Positions 9,072 through 19,019 of a stretch of 64,000 bases of DNA are shown piece by piece (the stretch's first letter is position 1; each line of letters starts with the position of its first letter). The stretch lies in contig NZ_CP132335.1 of NCBI RefSeq assembly GCF_030758295.1, forward strand, positions 1,030,412 to 1,094,411, written 5' to 3'. This DNA comes from Pararhizobium sp. IMCC21322 (GTDB lineage: Bacteria; Pseudomonadota; Alphaproteobacteria; Rhizobiales; GCA-2746425). The notes below the pieces were generated by a model. That model had not been told where the DNA came from. It ran no database searches and saw nothing but the letters and a program-made list of their open reading frames with translations. A program made the position numbers and the translations under genes.

Positions 9072-9953
9072 TTGCCCGAATTGCCAGAAGTTGAAACAGT
9101 TCGGCGCGGTCTGCAGCCGGTTCTGGAACAGAAACGCATAAAGCGTCTGGAACAGCGCCGCCCAAATCTTCGCTTTCCGTTCCCCGAGAATTTTTCACTG
9201 CGTGTTGAAGATCAGACGATTACGTCACTTGGACGGCGCGCCAAATATCTTTTGGCAGATCTGACCAGCGGTGACGTTCTGGTTATGCATCTGGGCATGT
9301 CCGGCTCTTTTCGCATTGAGGTGCCGGAGGGCATGGACGTTCCCGGAGCTTTCCACCATGAGCGCTCAAAAATCAGTGCCCATGATCATGTGGTGATCCA
9401 CATGGAAGACGGCACCACCATTACCTATAATGATCCGCGCCGTTTTGGTTTCATGCTGTTGATACCGCGCGCCGAAATTGCCGAACACAAGCTGTTTTTG
9501 AAAATGGGTATCGAACCGTTCGGCAATTCTTTGACGCCTGCCTATCTGGCAGAAAGATTCAAGGGTCGGACCACGAACCTGAAAGCGGCCTTGCTGGATC
9601 AGAGCAACGTCGTCGGGCTTGGCAATATTTATGTGGCGGAGGCTTTGTGGCGGGCTGGCCTGTCACCCAAACGCAGCGCCGGCAGTCTGGTGACCAAGGC
9701 CGGTCGACCGACAAAACATCTGGAACCGCTGATCGAGATCATTCAGGCCGTCTTGAGCGAGGCCATCGAAGCTGGCGGTTCATCCTTGCGCGATCATGCC
9801 CAGACCGATGGCAGCCTAGGTTATTTTCAACACCGTTTTTCAGTCTACGACCGCGAAACAGTGGAATGCCAGCGCGATGGCTGTGAAGGTGTGATTGAAA
9901 AATTTACCCAGAACGGAAGGTCCACCTATTGGTGCCCGTCCTGTCAGCGCTGA
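9072..9953 (+). CDS. mutM: Formamidopyrimidine-DNA glycosylase
   Basis: 293 residues from a TTG start with AAGGGGA seven bases upstream. The start is fixed by biology: after Met removal the protein must begin Pro-Glu (PELPEVETVRRGL), as the N-terminal proline is the Schiff-base nucleophile for excising 8-oxoguanine and FaPy. HLGMSGSFR, the NDPRRFG loop and the C-terminal zinc finger (CQRDGCEG...WCPSCQR, C4-type) are all present. The gene diverges from ubiE, and its end overlaps the convergent rmuC by 10 bases. Confidence 0.98.
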   Translation: MPELPEVETVRRGLQPVLEQKRIKRLEQRRPNLRFPFPENFSLRVEDQTITSLGRRAKYLLADLTSGDVLVMHLGMSGSFRIEVPEGMDVPGAFHHERSKISAHDHVVIHMEDGTTITYNDPRRFGFMLLIPRAEIAEHKLFLKMGIEPFGNSLTPAYLAERFKGRTTNLKAALLDQSNVVGLGNIYVAEALWRAGLSPKRSAGSLVTKAGRPTKHLEPLIEIIQAVLSEAIEAGGSSLRDHAQTDGSLGYFQHRFSVYDRETVECQRDGCEGVIEKFTQNGRSTYWCPSCQR

Positions 9954-11161
9954 CCGCTGTCTGATCCACGCACAGACTGCTTCAGGGGAATGACCGGAGT
10001 TGGCTTATCGGGCTGTTTGGCAACAGGTTGAACTTCGATTTCGCCAACTTCCAGATCTTCAATTTTTTGACTGCGCCGAACCACCTTGTTGGTGGAAATC
10101 AGAATATCATCAATGTCCTTATTGGCCTGACGGAAGTGGGTCTGAAGCTTGTTGACCCGGTCATCGAGCCGAAGCGTATCATCACGCAGCGCGGCAACTT
10201 CCGCCTGAATGACATGGGCCAGTTCGCGCATTCTTGCATCTTTCAAAATGGCCTGTACCACCTGAATTGACAGCATCAGCAGCGACGGTGAAACAATCAC
10301 GATACGGGACCGATGTGCCTTTTTGACAAGGTCTTCAAATTGTTCGTGAATGGCCGCAAAGACCGATTCCGAGGGCACGAACATGAACGCTGTATCCTGG
10401 GTTTCACCCTTGATGAAATACTTGTCCGCAATCGCTTTGATATGCACATCCACATCTTGCTTGAAGCGGCTCGTGGCGTGTTTCTGTGCTTGCAGATCCG
10501 GCGCGTCCTGCAACAGATTATAGGCTTCCAGCGGAAATTTGGCGTCAATCACAAGGCTCGGTGCATCATTTGGCATGAACACAATACAGTCGGGCCGTGT
10601 GTTGTTGGTCAGGGTGGACTGGAAGGAATAGGCGCCATTCGGCAGCCCGTCCGCAACAATCGTCTCCATCCGCATCTGGCCAAAGGCACCACGGGTTTGC
10701 TTGTTGGCCAGAATCTGCTGCAATTGCACCACCTGGCCGGACAGCTCCGTAATATTGGTTTGCGCCCGATCGATGACGGCCAGCCGTTCCTGCAATTTGG
10801 AAAGGCTCTCCTGTGTGCCCTTGCTGCTTTCGCTGACAGAGCTGTTAAGGCGCTGGCCCATGCCATCAAGCCGCTCATTGACGCCGCGCATCAACTCGCT
10901 TTGCCGGTTTGACAACACATCCGACATGGTGCGCACCTGACCGGTAATCTCGCTCTGGGTGCGTGACATATCCAGCAATCGGGCTTCCAGCTCCTGCGCC
11001 CGGCGCTGGGCATCCTCCACGACTTTTGCCTGTTCCGCCCGCGTTTTGCTTTGCGAGTGCAGCAGCAGCCATGCGAACAGCACAAGCGCCACCACAGCGG
11101 CGATCAGCAGATCGCGGCCAATGATAATGGTGTCACCAAATTGAAAAACGGGCTCAAGCAT
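9944..11161 (-). CDS. rmuC: DNA recombination protein RmuC
   Basis: 405 residues. One N-terminal membrane helix (about 11-35, DLLIAAVVALVLFAWLLL) is followed by a long coiled coil (about 38-150, heptad-rich QAKVVEDAQRRAQELEARLL) and the RmuC nuclease-like domain (about 160-350). That domain includes MRMETIVADGLP, VIDAKFPLEAY and DTAFMFVPSESVFAAI, the conserved block of the family. RmuC limits rearrangements at inverted repeats in E. coli. The charged C-terminal tail EDLEVGEIEVQPVAK is poorly conserved. Divergent from def. Confidence 0.93.
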   Translation of the reverse strand: MLEPVFQFGDTIIIGRDLLIAAVVALVLFAWLLLHSQSKTRAEQAKVVEDAQRRAQELEARLLDMSRTQSEITGQVRTMSDVLSNRQSELMRGVNERLDGMGQRLNSSVSESSKGTQESLSKLQERLAVIDRAQTNITELSGQVVQLQQILANKQTRGAFGQMRMETIVADGLPNGAYSFQSTLTNNTRPDCIVFMPNDAPSLVIDAKFPLEAYNLLQDAPDLQAQKHATSRFKQDVDVHIKAIADKYFIKGETQDTAFMFVPSESVFAAIHEQFEDLVKKAHRSRIVIVSPSLLMLSIQVVQAILKDARMRELAHVIQAEVAALRDDTLRLDDRVNKLQTHFRQANKDIDDILISTNKVVRRSQKIEDLEVGEIEVQPVAKQPDKPTPVIPLKQSVRGSDSGQR

Positions 11162-11259
11162 GAGCCTTTCATATCTGATTCGCCGACGCTTGTGGCAAAC
11201 TGCATTGACCAGCCTGCTTCAATTCCTTATCTCGTCCTTGAATAAAGAAGGACAACACG

Positions 11260-11778
11260 ATGGCAGTTAAGAATCTGGTCATCTTGCCGGATGATCAACT
11301 GCGCCAAATCTCGAAGCCGGTTGATGATTTCGGCGATGACCTGCAGACGCTTTTGGATAACATGCTGGACACCATGTATGACGCGCCGGGCATTGGCCTG
11401 GCCGCGATCCAGATTGGTGTGCCAAAACGGGTTGTAACCATTGATTGCTCCCGCGAAGAAGACGAGCCGAAAAACCCGATCTTTCTGATCAATCCGGAAG
11501 TCATCTGGACGTCTGAGGAAACCTCGATCTACGAAGAAGGTTGCCTGTCCATCCCGGAATATTTCGAGGAAGTGACACGGCCAACGGAGTGCAGGGTTCA
11601 GTATTATGATCGCACCGGCAAACAGCAGGAGCTGGAAGCCGATGGATTGCTGGCCACATGTTTGCAGCACGAGGTAGACCACCTTAACGGCGTGCTGTTT
11701 ATCGACTATATATCAAAACTGAAGCGGGACCGGGTGGTGAAAAAATTCACCAAGGCGCTGAAACAGAAATCCGCCTGA
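11260..11778 (+). CDS. def: Peptide deformylase
   Basis: 172 residues. Removes the formyl group from nascent N-terminal methionine. The three metal-site motifs are intact: GIGLAAIQ (motif 1), EEGCLSIPE (motif 2, cysteine ligand) and QHEVDHLNG (motif 3, two histidines and the catalytic glutamate). A ribosome site AAGAAGGA precedes the ATG. fmt follows after 27 bases, the classic def-fmt pairing that couples formylation with deformylation. Confidence 0.98.
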   Translation: MAVKNLVILPDDQLRQISKPVDDFGDDLQTLLDNMLDTMYDAPGIGLAAIQIGVPKRVVTIDCSREEDEPKNPIFLINPEVIWTSEETSIYEEGCLSIPEYFEEVTRPTECRVQYYDRTGKQQELEADGLLATCLQHEVDHLNGVLFIDYISKLKRDRVVKKFTKALKQKSA

Positions 11779-11805
11779 CGGGCTGGAAACCAGGGACTAT
11801 TCACC

Positions 11806-12738
11806 ATGCCATTGCGCGTTGTTTTTATGGGCACGCCGGATTTTGCCGTCGGCCCTCTCATGCAGATCGTGGGCGCCGGGCATAATGTGGTCGCCTGCTA
11901 CAGCCAGCCGCCGCGCAAGGCGGATCGTGGCATGGAATCGCGAAAATCTCCGGTTCACAAAATGGCAGAATCTTTCAACATACCGGTTGAGACGCCGACA
12001 ACGTTGAAAGACAGCATCGCCCAGACGATTTTCAAAAGCCACAAGGCTGATGTGGCCGTGGTTGTGGCCTATGGTCAATTACTGCCAAAACACATTTTGC
12101 TGGCACCCAGACATGGTTGCCTCAATCTTCATGCCTCTAAGCTGCCGCGCTGGCGCGGCGCAGCGCCCATCCAGCGTTCCTTGATGACCGGCGACACGGA
12201 AACCGCCGTCGCCGTGATGAAAATGGACGAGGGCCTCGACACCGGCTCGATTGCCATGGAAGAGATTGTTTCCATCGACCCGAATATGACGGCTGGCGAT
12301 TTGCACGATCAATTGTCGATTGTCGGCAGCGATCTCATTCTGGAAGCATTGGAACAGCTGGGCACCAGGGCTCTGACACTGACAGAGCAGAAGAAAACCG
12401 GCGTGACCTACGCCAACAAGATCTCCAAATATGAAACCCGTATCAAATGGAGCCGCAACGCCAAGGATGTTCACAACCACATTCGGGGCATTTCGCCGTT
12501 TCCTGGCGCGTGGTGTGAATTTGAATCAGGTGGACAAAAAGAGCGGTTGAAGGTTCTGCGGTCCCGCAAAATGGAAGGCGAAGGCGTACCCGGTGAAATC
12601 CTTGACGATCAAATGACCATTGCCTGTGGCAAGGGCGCAGTGCGCCTGGAGGAAGTTCAAAGGGCAGGCAAAAGACCCATGAGCGCAGAAGAATTCCTGA
12701 ACGGCGCACCAATTAGTAAAGGCGCGGTCCTGCTTTAG
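11806..12738 (+). CDS. fmt: Methionyl-tRNA formyltransferase
   Basis: 310 residues. Transfers formyl from 10-formyl-THF to initiator Met-tRNA. Motifs: [11 protein letters not shown] at the N-terminus, the catalytic block [18 protein letters not shown] with asparagine and histidine, and [10 protein letters not shown] with the catalytic aspartate. The C-terminal OB-like domain (about 205-310) has [12 protein letters not shown] and PGAWCEFES. It lies between def and truA in one plus-strand run (27 and 16 base gaps). Confidence 0.98.
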   Translation: MPLRVVFMGTPDFAVGPLMQIVGAGHNVVACYSQPPRKADRGMESRKSPVHKMAESFNIPVETPTTLKDSIAQTIFKSHKADVAVVVAYGQLLPKHILLAPRHGCLNLHASKLPRWRGAAPIQRSLMTGDTETAVAVMKMDEGLDTGSIAMEEIVSIDPNMTAGDLHDQLSIVGSDLILEALEQLGTRALTLTEQKKTGVTYANKISKYETRIKWSRNAKDVHNHIRGISPFPGAWCEFESGGQKERLKVLRSRKMEGEGVPGEILDDQMTIACGKGAVRLEEVQRAGKRPMSAEEFLNGAPISKGAVLL

Positions 12739-12754
12739 AACCCGGACCCAGGCA

Positions 12755-13510
12755 ATGCCCCGCTACAAGCTCACAATTGAATATGATGGCGCGCCCTATT
12801 TCGGATGGCAGCGTCAACCAAACAGGCCGTCCGTTCAGGCAACCCTGGAACAGGCTGTTCTGAAGTTCTGCTCCGAGGAAGTCACTGTTCGCGGTGCGGG
12901 ACGCACAGATGCAGGCGTCCACGCTTTGGGCCAGATTGCCCATCTCGATCTGTCAGAGCCCCATAGCACCGACACAGTGCGTGATGCCCTGAACTTTCAT
13001 CTGAAGCGGGAGCAAATTGCCATATTGGGTGTTGATCTCGTGGGCGATGATTTCGACGCCCGGTTTTCCGCGACAAAACGCCATTATCTGTATCGCATCC
13101 AAAGCCGTCGGGCGCGGAGCATTCTGAAAGAGGGACGCGTCTGGTGGGTGCCCAAGCAGCTGGACGCCGATGCCATGCATGTTGCTGCCCAATTGCTGGT
13201 TGGCCATCATGATTTCACAACATTCCGCGCAACCAAATGTCAGGCAAAAAGCCCGGTGAAAACCCTTGATAAGATTGATGTCAGACCGGAGGGCCTTGAA
13301 ATCCACATTCGTGTCTCGGCCAAGTCCTTTCTGCACAATCAGATTCGCTCTTTTGCCGGGTCATTAAGGCTGGTGGGTGAGGGGGCCTGGACAGCCGATG
13401 ATCTGCAGGCGGCGCTTGATGAAAAAAACCGGCGCGCCTGCGGGCCAGTTGCGCCGCCTTGGGGGCTGTATCTGCAGGGCGTTGACTATACCAGACCGGA
13501 TCAAGATTGA
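12755..13510 (+). CDS. truA: tRNA pseudouridine(38-40) synthase
   Basis: 251 residues. Isomerises uridines 38-40 in the anticodon arm of tRNAs. [12 protein letters not shown] and [15 protein letters not shown] (catalytic aspartate) are diagnostic, with KRHYLYRI and the [16 protein letters not shown]-contacting segment later. It is the third gene of def-fmt-truA. No obvious terminator hairpin was seen in the 246 bases between it and the next gene, which are AT-rich. Confidence 0.97.
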   Translation: MPRYKLTIEYDGAPYFGWQRQPNRPSVQATLEQAVLKFCSEEVTVRGAGRTDAGVHALGQIAHLDLSEPHSTDTVRDALNFHLKREQIAILGVDLVGDDFDARFSATKRHYLYRIQSRRARSILKEGRVWWVPKQLDADAMHVAAQLLVGHHDFTTFRATKCQAKSPVKTLDKIDVRPEGLEIHIRVSAKSFLHNQIRSFAGSLRLVGEGAWTADDLQAALDEKNRRACGPVAPPWGLYLQGVDYTRPDQD

Positions 13511-13756
13511 ATTCAAAATCCTGCACCGTTTTCTCAATTTGTTTTGAATTCTCTTATGCTCATTAACTGTTTGTTATAGTTGAATTGTAGCTTTGTTAGC
13601 CGTGTCACTTTGTCACCGCAACAATAAAGATTCTCTTTATTATTTATGTTCTATAGCGACGATCACAAATTTTGCTATTGTGTCTATGAATAGTGGTTAT
13701 GTTTTCAAAACCCCTTGTCGATGGAGCGCAAGAGAAGATTGACGAGAAGGCATACA

Positions 13757-16375
13757 ATGACGATACCCGCACCCATCCCATCTGATGAAGCCGAACGCCT
13801 CGCGACCCTGCGTCGCTTTGCAATTCTCGACACCGAGAAAGAGCGGGCCTTTGATCGTATCACTGATTTTGCCGCCAAAAACTTTGACGTGCCTATTGCG
13901 ATTATCTCGTTGGTGGATACGGATCGGCAATGGTTCAAAGCATCATGCGGATTGGATACCGGGCAAACACCCCGTGATCTGGCCTTTTGCGCTTATACAA
14001 TTCTGTCTGATGACGTGCATTTCGTGCCCGATGCAACCAAGGACAAGCGCTTTGCGAAACATCCTCTGGTCACCGGTGATATGGGCATCCGGTTTTACTG
14101 CGGTGCGCCACTCATCGCTGAAAACGGTCAGCGGATAGGGTCTCTGTGTCTCATTGATACGAAGCCGCGGCCTGATTTTACCAAGGATCAGCAGGAGCGG
14201 TTGGCAGAACTTGCTGCAATGGTGGTTGACCAGATGGAAATGCGCCTGGCCACCGGCGATGTCCTTCAGGAGATTGAATATCGCCATGAGGCTCAGCATA
14301 AGGCAGCCGTTACCGAGCGTCAGATGAGAGCCCTGATTGAACATGTTCCCACTGGCATCGCCCTGGTTGACAGGAACGGACATTACCTGGCGACCAGCCA
14401 ATCATGGCGCGCGTTTTTATCGTCCGTTGAGGCGAGCAAGAGCGACCACGATATTCTGGACTTCAAGAATGTGCATCCCGGATGGTTAAGGGCCTTTAAA
14501 AAGGCCTTGAAGGGAGAGACAACGCTCAACCTGGAAGACGCGGTTCAACTGTCTGATGGAACAGTGGAGTATTTGCGGTGGGAAGCATGTCCCTGGAAAT
14601 CCGGAGGTGATGAGATTGAAGGTGTTGTGATTTCTGCGACCCTTGTATCCACGCAGGTCCTGGCACGCAAACACGCTGAAAACCAGACAGAAATGCTGAA
14701 TGCAGTGCTGGAAAACGTGAAGGACGGGGTCGTCGCTTGTGATGCTGAAGGCCGTCTGACCATGTTCAACCACGCAACGCGTGTTATGCACGGGATCGAC
14801 TGCAAACCGTTGCCACCGGAGGAATGCTCTGAATTCTACAGTCTGTTTGAAGCAGACGGCACCACACCGCTAACGGCCGAGCGCGTTCCTCTTTTTGAAG
14901 CCTTGGCGGGAACTTCCATTGTGGATCGGGAAATGTTGATTGCCCCGAACGATCTTCCCGAACGGCATATTGTTGCGCAGGCGTCGCAGCTTTTGAATCC
15001 TGACGGCACGTTGCTGGGGGCGGTCGCCTCAATGACGGACGTCACAGCACAAAAGCATGCTGCGAATCAACTAAAGGCCAGCGAAGCTCATGCCAATTAT
15101 GTGGCCTTCCATGACACACTGACAGGCTTGCCCAACCGCGCCAAGTTCCGCCAGATGATTGAGCACAAAGAGAACAGTCTGACAGATCAGATGACGGCTG
15201 CCTTCTTCCTGGATCTCAACCAGTTCAAGGCCGTCAATGATCTGATGGGGCATAAAATCGGCGATGATCTATTGAAGCGCACGGCCGACGTGCTGACCGA
15301 AATTGCAGGCAGCGAAGCATTTGTCGGGCGTCTTGGCGGTGATGAATTTATTGTCTTCAAGCCTGTGATGGACAGCGAAGAAGCAGTGAAGTTAGGCCAG
15401 CAGATGGTCCACGAAATCAGCAAGCCAATGGTACGTGGCGGGCATACGGTTGCATCCGGAGCATCGGTTGGCATTGCTTTGTATCCAGAGCATGGCGAAG
15501 ATCATGACGAGTTGATGCGTCGGGCGGATTTGGCCATGTACAAGGCAAAGTCACTGAGTGACGGCAATCCGGTTCTCTTTGATCCTGTGATGGAACTGGA
15601 GACAATCCAACGGCGTGCGCTCGAAATGGAACTCGGACAAGCCGTCAACAACAATGAGCTTGAGGTCTATTTCCAGCCAATTGTTGACGGACAAACACAG
15701 GAGACTGTGGGCGTTGAGGCGCTTGTGCGCTGGAACCACCCCACCCGTGGGTTGGTCTCCCCGGTCGAATTCATTCCCGTTGCAGAAGAAAGCGGCAGCA
15801 TCGTGGAAATTGGTGACTGGGTGCTGCGCACGGCCATGACAACCATGGCAAACAGGCCGGAGCTGTTTCTGTCGGTCAATCTGTCTCCCGTCCAGTTCCG
15901 CGATGCCTTTCTCGTTGAGCGCGTGTTTAACGCCGTGGACGAGACGGGGTTTGATCCCAAAAGACTGGAACTGGAAGTCACTGAAGGACTGTTGATTTAT
16001 GATGCCAGCGTCGCACGGCGCACCATCGAGACCTTCAAATCCAGGGGTATACGGATCGCGCTGGATGATTTTGGTACAGGTTATTCCAGCCTTGGCTACA
16101 TTCAGAGCTTCCCATTTGATAAGGTGAAGATCGACAGATCATTTGTCTCCGATATCGACATCAACCCTCAATCGGCAGCCGTTGTACAATGCGTTGTCAA
16201 TCTGGCAGCATCGATTGGGATGGAAGTGACTGCGGAGGGAATTGAGACCAAAAGTCATGAAATGCTTTTGAAGTTCATCGGTTGCAACACACTTCAAGGC
16301 TTCAGATACGGAAAGCCTATGCCTGCCGCCGAGTTTGAGGCTTTCAGCAACCAAAAGAAGAAGAAGCTGGCTTGA
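13757..16375 (+). CDS. GAF-PAS-PAS-GGDEF-EAL cyclic-di-GMP signalling protein
   Basis: 872 residues from the ATG at 13757, preferred over an upstream ATG at 13715 because GAGAAGG precedes it. Order: GAF domain (about 10-165), two PAS-like domains (about 190-310 and 315-435), GGDEF (about 445-605) and EAL (about 615-865). GGDEF is intact (RLGGDEFIVFK), so it may make c-di-GMP. The inhibitory RxxD site five residues before is absent (the equivalent is GSEA). The EAL half keeps EALVRW, SVNLSPVQF, ELEVTEGLL, LDDFGTGYSSL, KIDRSFV and TAEGIET, so phosphodiesterase activity is also expected. No membrane segment, so it is a cytoplasmic sensor of unknown ligand. Confidence 0.95.
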   Translation: MTIPAPIPSDEAERLATLRRFAILDTEKERAFDRITDFAAKNFDVPIAIISLVDTDRQWFKASCGLDTGQTPRDLAFCAYTILSDDVHFVPDATKDKRFAKHPLVTGDMGIRFYCGAPLIAENGQRIGSLCLIDTKPRPDFTKDQQERLAELAAMVVDQMEMRLATGDVLQEIEYRHEAQHKAAVTERQMRALIEHVPTGIALVDRNGHYLATSQSWRAFLSSVEASKSDHDILDFKNVHPGWLRAFKKALKGETTLNLEDAVQLSDGTVEYLRWEACPWKSGGDEIEGVVISATLVSTQVLARKHAENQTEMLNAVLENVKDGVVACDAEGRLTMFNHATRVMHGIDCKPLPPEECSEFYSLFEADGTTPLTAERVPLFEALAGTSIVDREMLIAPNDLPERHIVAQASQLLNPDGTLLGAVASMTDVTAQKHAANQLKASEAHANYVAFHDTLTGLPNRAKFRQMIEHKENSLTDQMTAAFFLDLNQFKAVNDLMGHKIGDDLLKRTADVLTEIAGSEAFVGRLGGDEFIVFKPVMDSEEAVKLGQQMVHEISKPMVRGGHTVASGASVGIALYPEHGEDHDELMRRADLAMYKAKSLSDGNPVLFDPVMELETIQRRALEMELGQAVNNNELEVYFQPIVDGQTQETVGVEALVRWNHPTRGLVSPVEFIPVAEESGSIVEIGDWVLRTAMTTMANRPELFLSVNLSPVQFRDAFLVERVFNAVDETGFDPKRLELEVTEGLLIYDASVARRTIETFKSRGIRIALDDFGTGYSSLGYIQSFPFDKVKIDRSFVSDIDINPQSAAVVQCVVNLAASIGMEVTAEGIETKSHEMLLKFIGCNTLQGFRYGKPMPAAEFEAFSNQKKKKLA

Positions 16376-16407
16376 TCATCAGCAAGTTTGCAGCTGCGCC
16401 ATAGGTT

Positions 16408-17127
16408 TCAATCTGCTGCCTGAGCCAGATAGACCGTCTGAACAAAATCCTTGTTTTGCAGCGGATTGAAAAAGCTCACAGTTTCAGCGCTTGCGCTGTC
16501 AAAAATACCGGCCAATCTTGCGGTAAAGCCATCATCTGGCAGATCGTTTGACCACAGGCCAAACACGCCGCCGGGTTTCAGATGCGTGCTCAGCTTTTGC
16601 AGACCTTGCGGTTCATAAAATGAGGCATTTTGCGGATCGAGCAAAAACTCTGGCGAATGGTCGATATCAACAAGGACAGCATCAAACTTTCGCGCAGGCG
16701 CAGCAGGGTCAAACCCTTCTTTTGACGCTGCCATGGCAAAGAAGTCTCCCAATTCAAACCGGTTGCGCGCATCTGCTGTCAGTTCCGGTCCCAGCGGCAG
16801 CAAACCATCTTGATGCCAGTCAATAATGGCCTGCAAGGCATCAACCACAATCAGCGAATTGACACGCTGGTCTTTCAGCACGGCCTGCGCTGTATAGCCA
16901 AGACCAAGACCACCCACCACCACGTCCAGATGATCGCCATTCAAAAGCGCCAATCCCAGATCAGCCAGCGCAATTTCCGATGCCGTAAAGCGATCCGACA
17001 TCAGAAACTCTTCGCCCAGTTTAATCTCGATCACATCTGCCTGGAGCACCGGGTCGCGGCGGCGGCGCAGGCTCAGTTCGCCAATGGGGGTTGGCTGGAA
17101 GGCAAGTTCTTCAAAGGAAAGGCTCAT
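16408..17127 (-). CDS. Spermidine synthase-like methyltransferase-fold protein
   Basis: 239 residues from the ATG at 17127, chosen over a TTG seven codons upstream because GAGAAAGG precedes it. The Rossmann glycine loop VVVGGLGLGYTAQAVL, followed by the acidic VVDALQAIIDWH, matches the SAM-binding start of spermidine synthase-fold proteins; FDAVLVDIDHSPEFLL is the later acidic strand. I see no clear polyamine-site signature, so the product is probably not a true SpeE. Converges on the GGDEF-EAL gene; 30 bases downstream of dapE in the same direction. Confidence 0.7.
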   Translation of the reverse strand: MSLSFEELAFQPTPIGELSLRRRRDPVLQADVIEIKLGEEFLMSDRFTASEIALADLGLALLNGDHLDVVVGGLGLGYTAQAVLKDQRVNSLIVVDALQAIIDWHQDGLLPLGPELTADARNRFELGDFFAMAASKEGFDPAAPARKFDAVLVDIDHSPEFLLDPQNASFYEPQGLQKLSTHLKPGGVFGLWSNDLPDDGFTARLAGIFDSASAETVSFFNPLQNKDFVQTVYLAQAAD

Positions 17128-17157
17128 GGGTTTGCCTTTCTCGGGCAATTTTCAAAT

Positions 17158-18342
17158 TCAGGAAAAATAAGTGTCCAGAAAGCTGCGATAAATCCGCGTC
17201 AATTGGTCCACATCATCAAGATCTACACATTCGTCAACCTGATGCATGGTCTGGCCCACAAGACCAAACTCCACCACCGGACAGTAATTCTTGATGAATC
17301 TGGCATCAGACGTGCCACCGCCGGTAGACAGTTCCGGCTTGCGGCCGGTTACTGACCGAACGGCGTTGGACAGGGCATCAATCAACGTGTCGGACCGGGT
17401 CAGAAAACTGTCTGACAGATTGTCAATGAATTTTAAATCATAGGAAATCGGGCTTTTATCCGCGCTGCGGAAGCGATTGTCAGACACTGCTTGATCCAGT
17501 CTCTTCTTCAACTCTGCGGCAATTGTTTCCGGGGTCCACTCATCATTGAAGCGCACATTGAACAGAGCCGAAATACTGGCCGGGGTGACATTGGAGGTTT
17601 CATTGCCGGCATCAATGCTGGTGACTTCCAGATTGGTTGGTTGAAAGCGCTCATTGCCGCTATCAAGCGGCGGGTCCATCAAACCACCCAACAGCCCGAT
17701 GATGCTGCGCACCGGATTATCCGACAAATGCGGATAGGCCACATGCCCCTGTATTCCGGTGACTGTCAGTCGTCCGGTAATGGAGCCACGGCGCCCGATT
17801 TTAATGGCGTCACCCAGAACCGATGGATTGGTCGGCTCGCCCACAATGCAGTGATCGAAATGGTCACCCTTATCTGCGCACCATTGCAGCAGCTTGACGG
17901 TGCCATTCACCGCCGGACCTTCTTCATCCCCGGTGATCAGAAACGATATTCTGCCTTTAAAGTCGGGCCTGTCTTTCAAAAACCCCAGGGCCGCTGCAGC
18001 AAAACAGGCAATACCGCCCTTCATATCCACCGCGCCGCGTCCGTAGAGAATATTGTTCTTGATCTCGCCTTCAAAAGGCCCGTGGGTCCAGGCGGACAAA
18101 TCACCCGGCGGCACCACATCGGTGTGCCCGGCAAACACGAAATGAGGTCCACCGGTACCGATGGTTGCATAAAGGTTTTCAATTGTGGGCGTGTCCACAT
18201 CCTCAAAGCTTGGGCGCGCAACTAAAAATCCGGCAGGTTCCAGCAGCGCTTGCAGGGTCGTCAGTGCCCCGCCTTCATCAGGCGTCACAGAAGGACATTT
18301 GATCAGGCTCTGAAGAATGTGGGTGGCGGAGTTTTGGGGCAT
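17158..18342 (-). CDS. dapE: Succinyl-diaminopimelate desuccinylase
   Basis: 394 residues. Hydrolyses N-succinyl-LL-diaminopimelate in the lysine and peptidoglycan (DAP) pathway. M20 metallopeptidase features: FAGHTDVVPPGD (zinc histidine), GRGAVDMKGG (bridging aspartate), ITGDEEGPAVNGT (catalytic and zinc glutamates), GEPTNPSVLGD, and STGGGTSDARFI with a late VEFGLVG. Length and motifs fit DapE rather than ArgE. The SpeE-like gene follows after 30 bases. Confidence 0.95.
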   Translation of the reverse strand: MPQNSATHILQSLIKCPSVTPDEGGALTTLQALLEPAGFLVARPSFEDVDTPTIENLYATIGTGGPHFVFAGHTDVVPPGDLSAWTHGPFEGEIKNNILYGRGAVDMKGGIACFAAAALGFLKDRPDFKGRISFLITGDEEGPAVNGTVKLLQWCADKGDHFDHCIVGEPTNPSVLGDAIKIGRRGSITGRLTVTGIQGHVAYPHLSDNPVRSIIGLLGGLMDPPLDSGNERFQPTNLEVTSIDAGNETSNVTPASISALFNVRFNDEWTPETIAAELKKRLDQAVSDNRFRSADKSPISYDLKFIDNLSDSFLTRSDTLIDALSNAVRSVTGRKPELSTGGGTSDARFIKNYCPVVEFGLVGQTMHQVDECVDLDDVDQLTRIYRSFLDTYFS

Positions 18343-18411
18343 AATTGATGGAACTCAGATGAAACAGAATGATTGTGGCAAGGGGCTGACCCTTGATGAA
18401 AGAGGCGTCTT

Positions 18412-18822
18412 TTATCTTGGCGGGACCATGCCGTATTTGTTTGGCTCATTGTTACCCTTCATCAATCCAAGCATAAGAAAGGCCAACAGGCCAATAGCCG
18501 GAAACAGGAACACGCAGGCAACAATGCCGGGCCAACCCAGATCATGCAGTCGTTTTACCGAAATGGCAAAAGTCACATAGAGCGACGCCACCATAATCAT
18601 GAAAAACGGCGCCATCATTGCATCGGGCAGGAGAAGCTCGCCCTCGCTGGACAATTCGATTGAACCGGCAAACAAAATGCGAAAGGCCACAAGCGAGATA
18701 CCCAGCAAAAACGCATTGGCCCACCAATACTCCTCCCGGTTCATGCGTCCGGAAAACTTCAGCATGGCCCAAAGAACATTATGTGTCTGGTTGCTGCGCT
18801 CTGGAGTTTGCTGGTCTGCCAT
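18412..18822 (-). CDS. DUF805 family membrane protein
   Basis: 136 residues. The N-terminal FSGRMNREEYWWANAFLLG and the later VKRLHDLGWPG are the two signatures of DUF805 inner-membrane proteins. Three to four hydrophobic stretches (ALVAFRILF region, MMAPFFMIMVASLYVTFAI, GIVACVFLFPAIGLLAFLML) span the membrane. The function of the family is not established. It lies 69 bases upstream of dapE in the same direction and diverges from the lipoprotein gene. Confidence 0.88.
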   Translation of the reverse strand: MADQQTPERSNQTHNVLWAMLKFSGRMNREEYWWANAFLLGISLVAFRILFAGSIELSSEGELLLPDAMMAPFFMIMVASLYVTFAISVKRLHDLGWPGIVACVFLFPAIGLLAFLMLGLMKGNNEPNKYGMVPPR

Positions 18823-18935
18823 TGGCTATTTGTTCCTGTTGAAGCGCGCCTGTGTGCAAGGCGGATTAAATCTGCTTTCGTGCGTTTGTCCCTTGCTAAA
18901 CCCAAACTTGAATCAAAACAAGAAACCGCCATCAT

Positions 18936-18957
18936 GCACATCTAAGTCCTGATGTGC
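18936..18957. other. Inverted repeat GCACATC-N8-GATGTGC
   Basis: Perfect 7-bp arms around an 8-base centre, in the 197-base divergent region between the DUF805 gene and the lipoprotein hydrolase gene. It could be a regulator site or an RNA hairpin; there is no T-run to call it a terminator. Confidence 0.3.
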
Positions 18958-19019
18958 CCGCCTGCAATCCGCCGCAATTTGGTCGCTAGGCTTTGGCAAA
19001 GAAAGTCTCGTTGGCGGAT

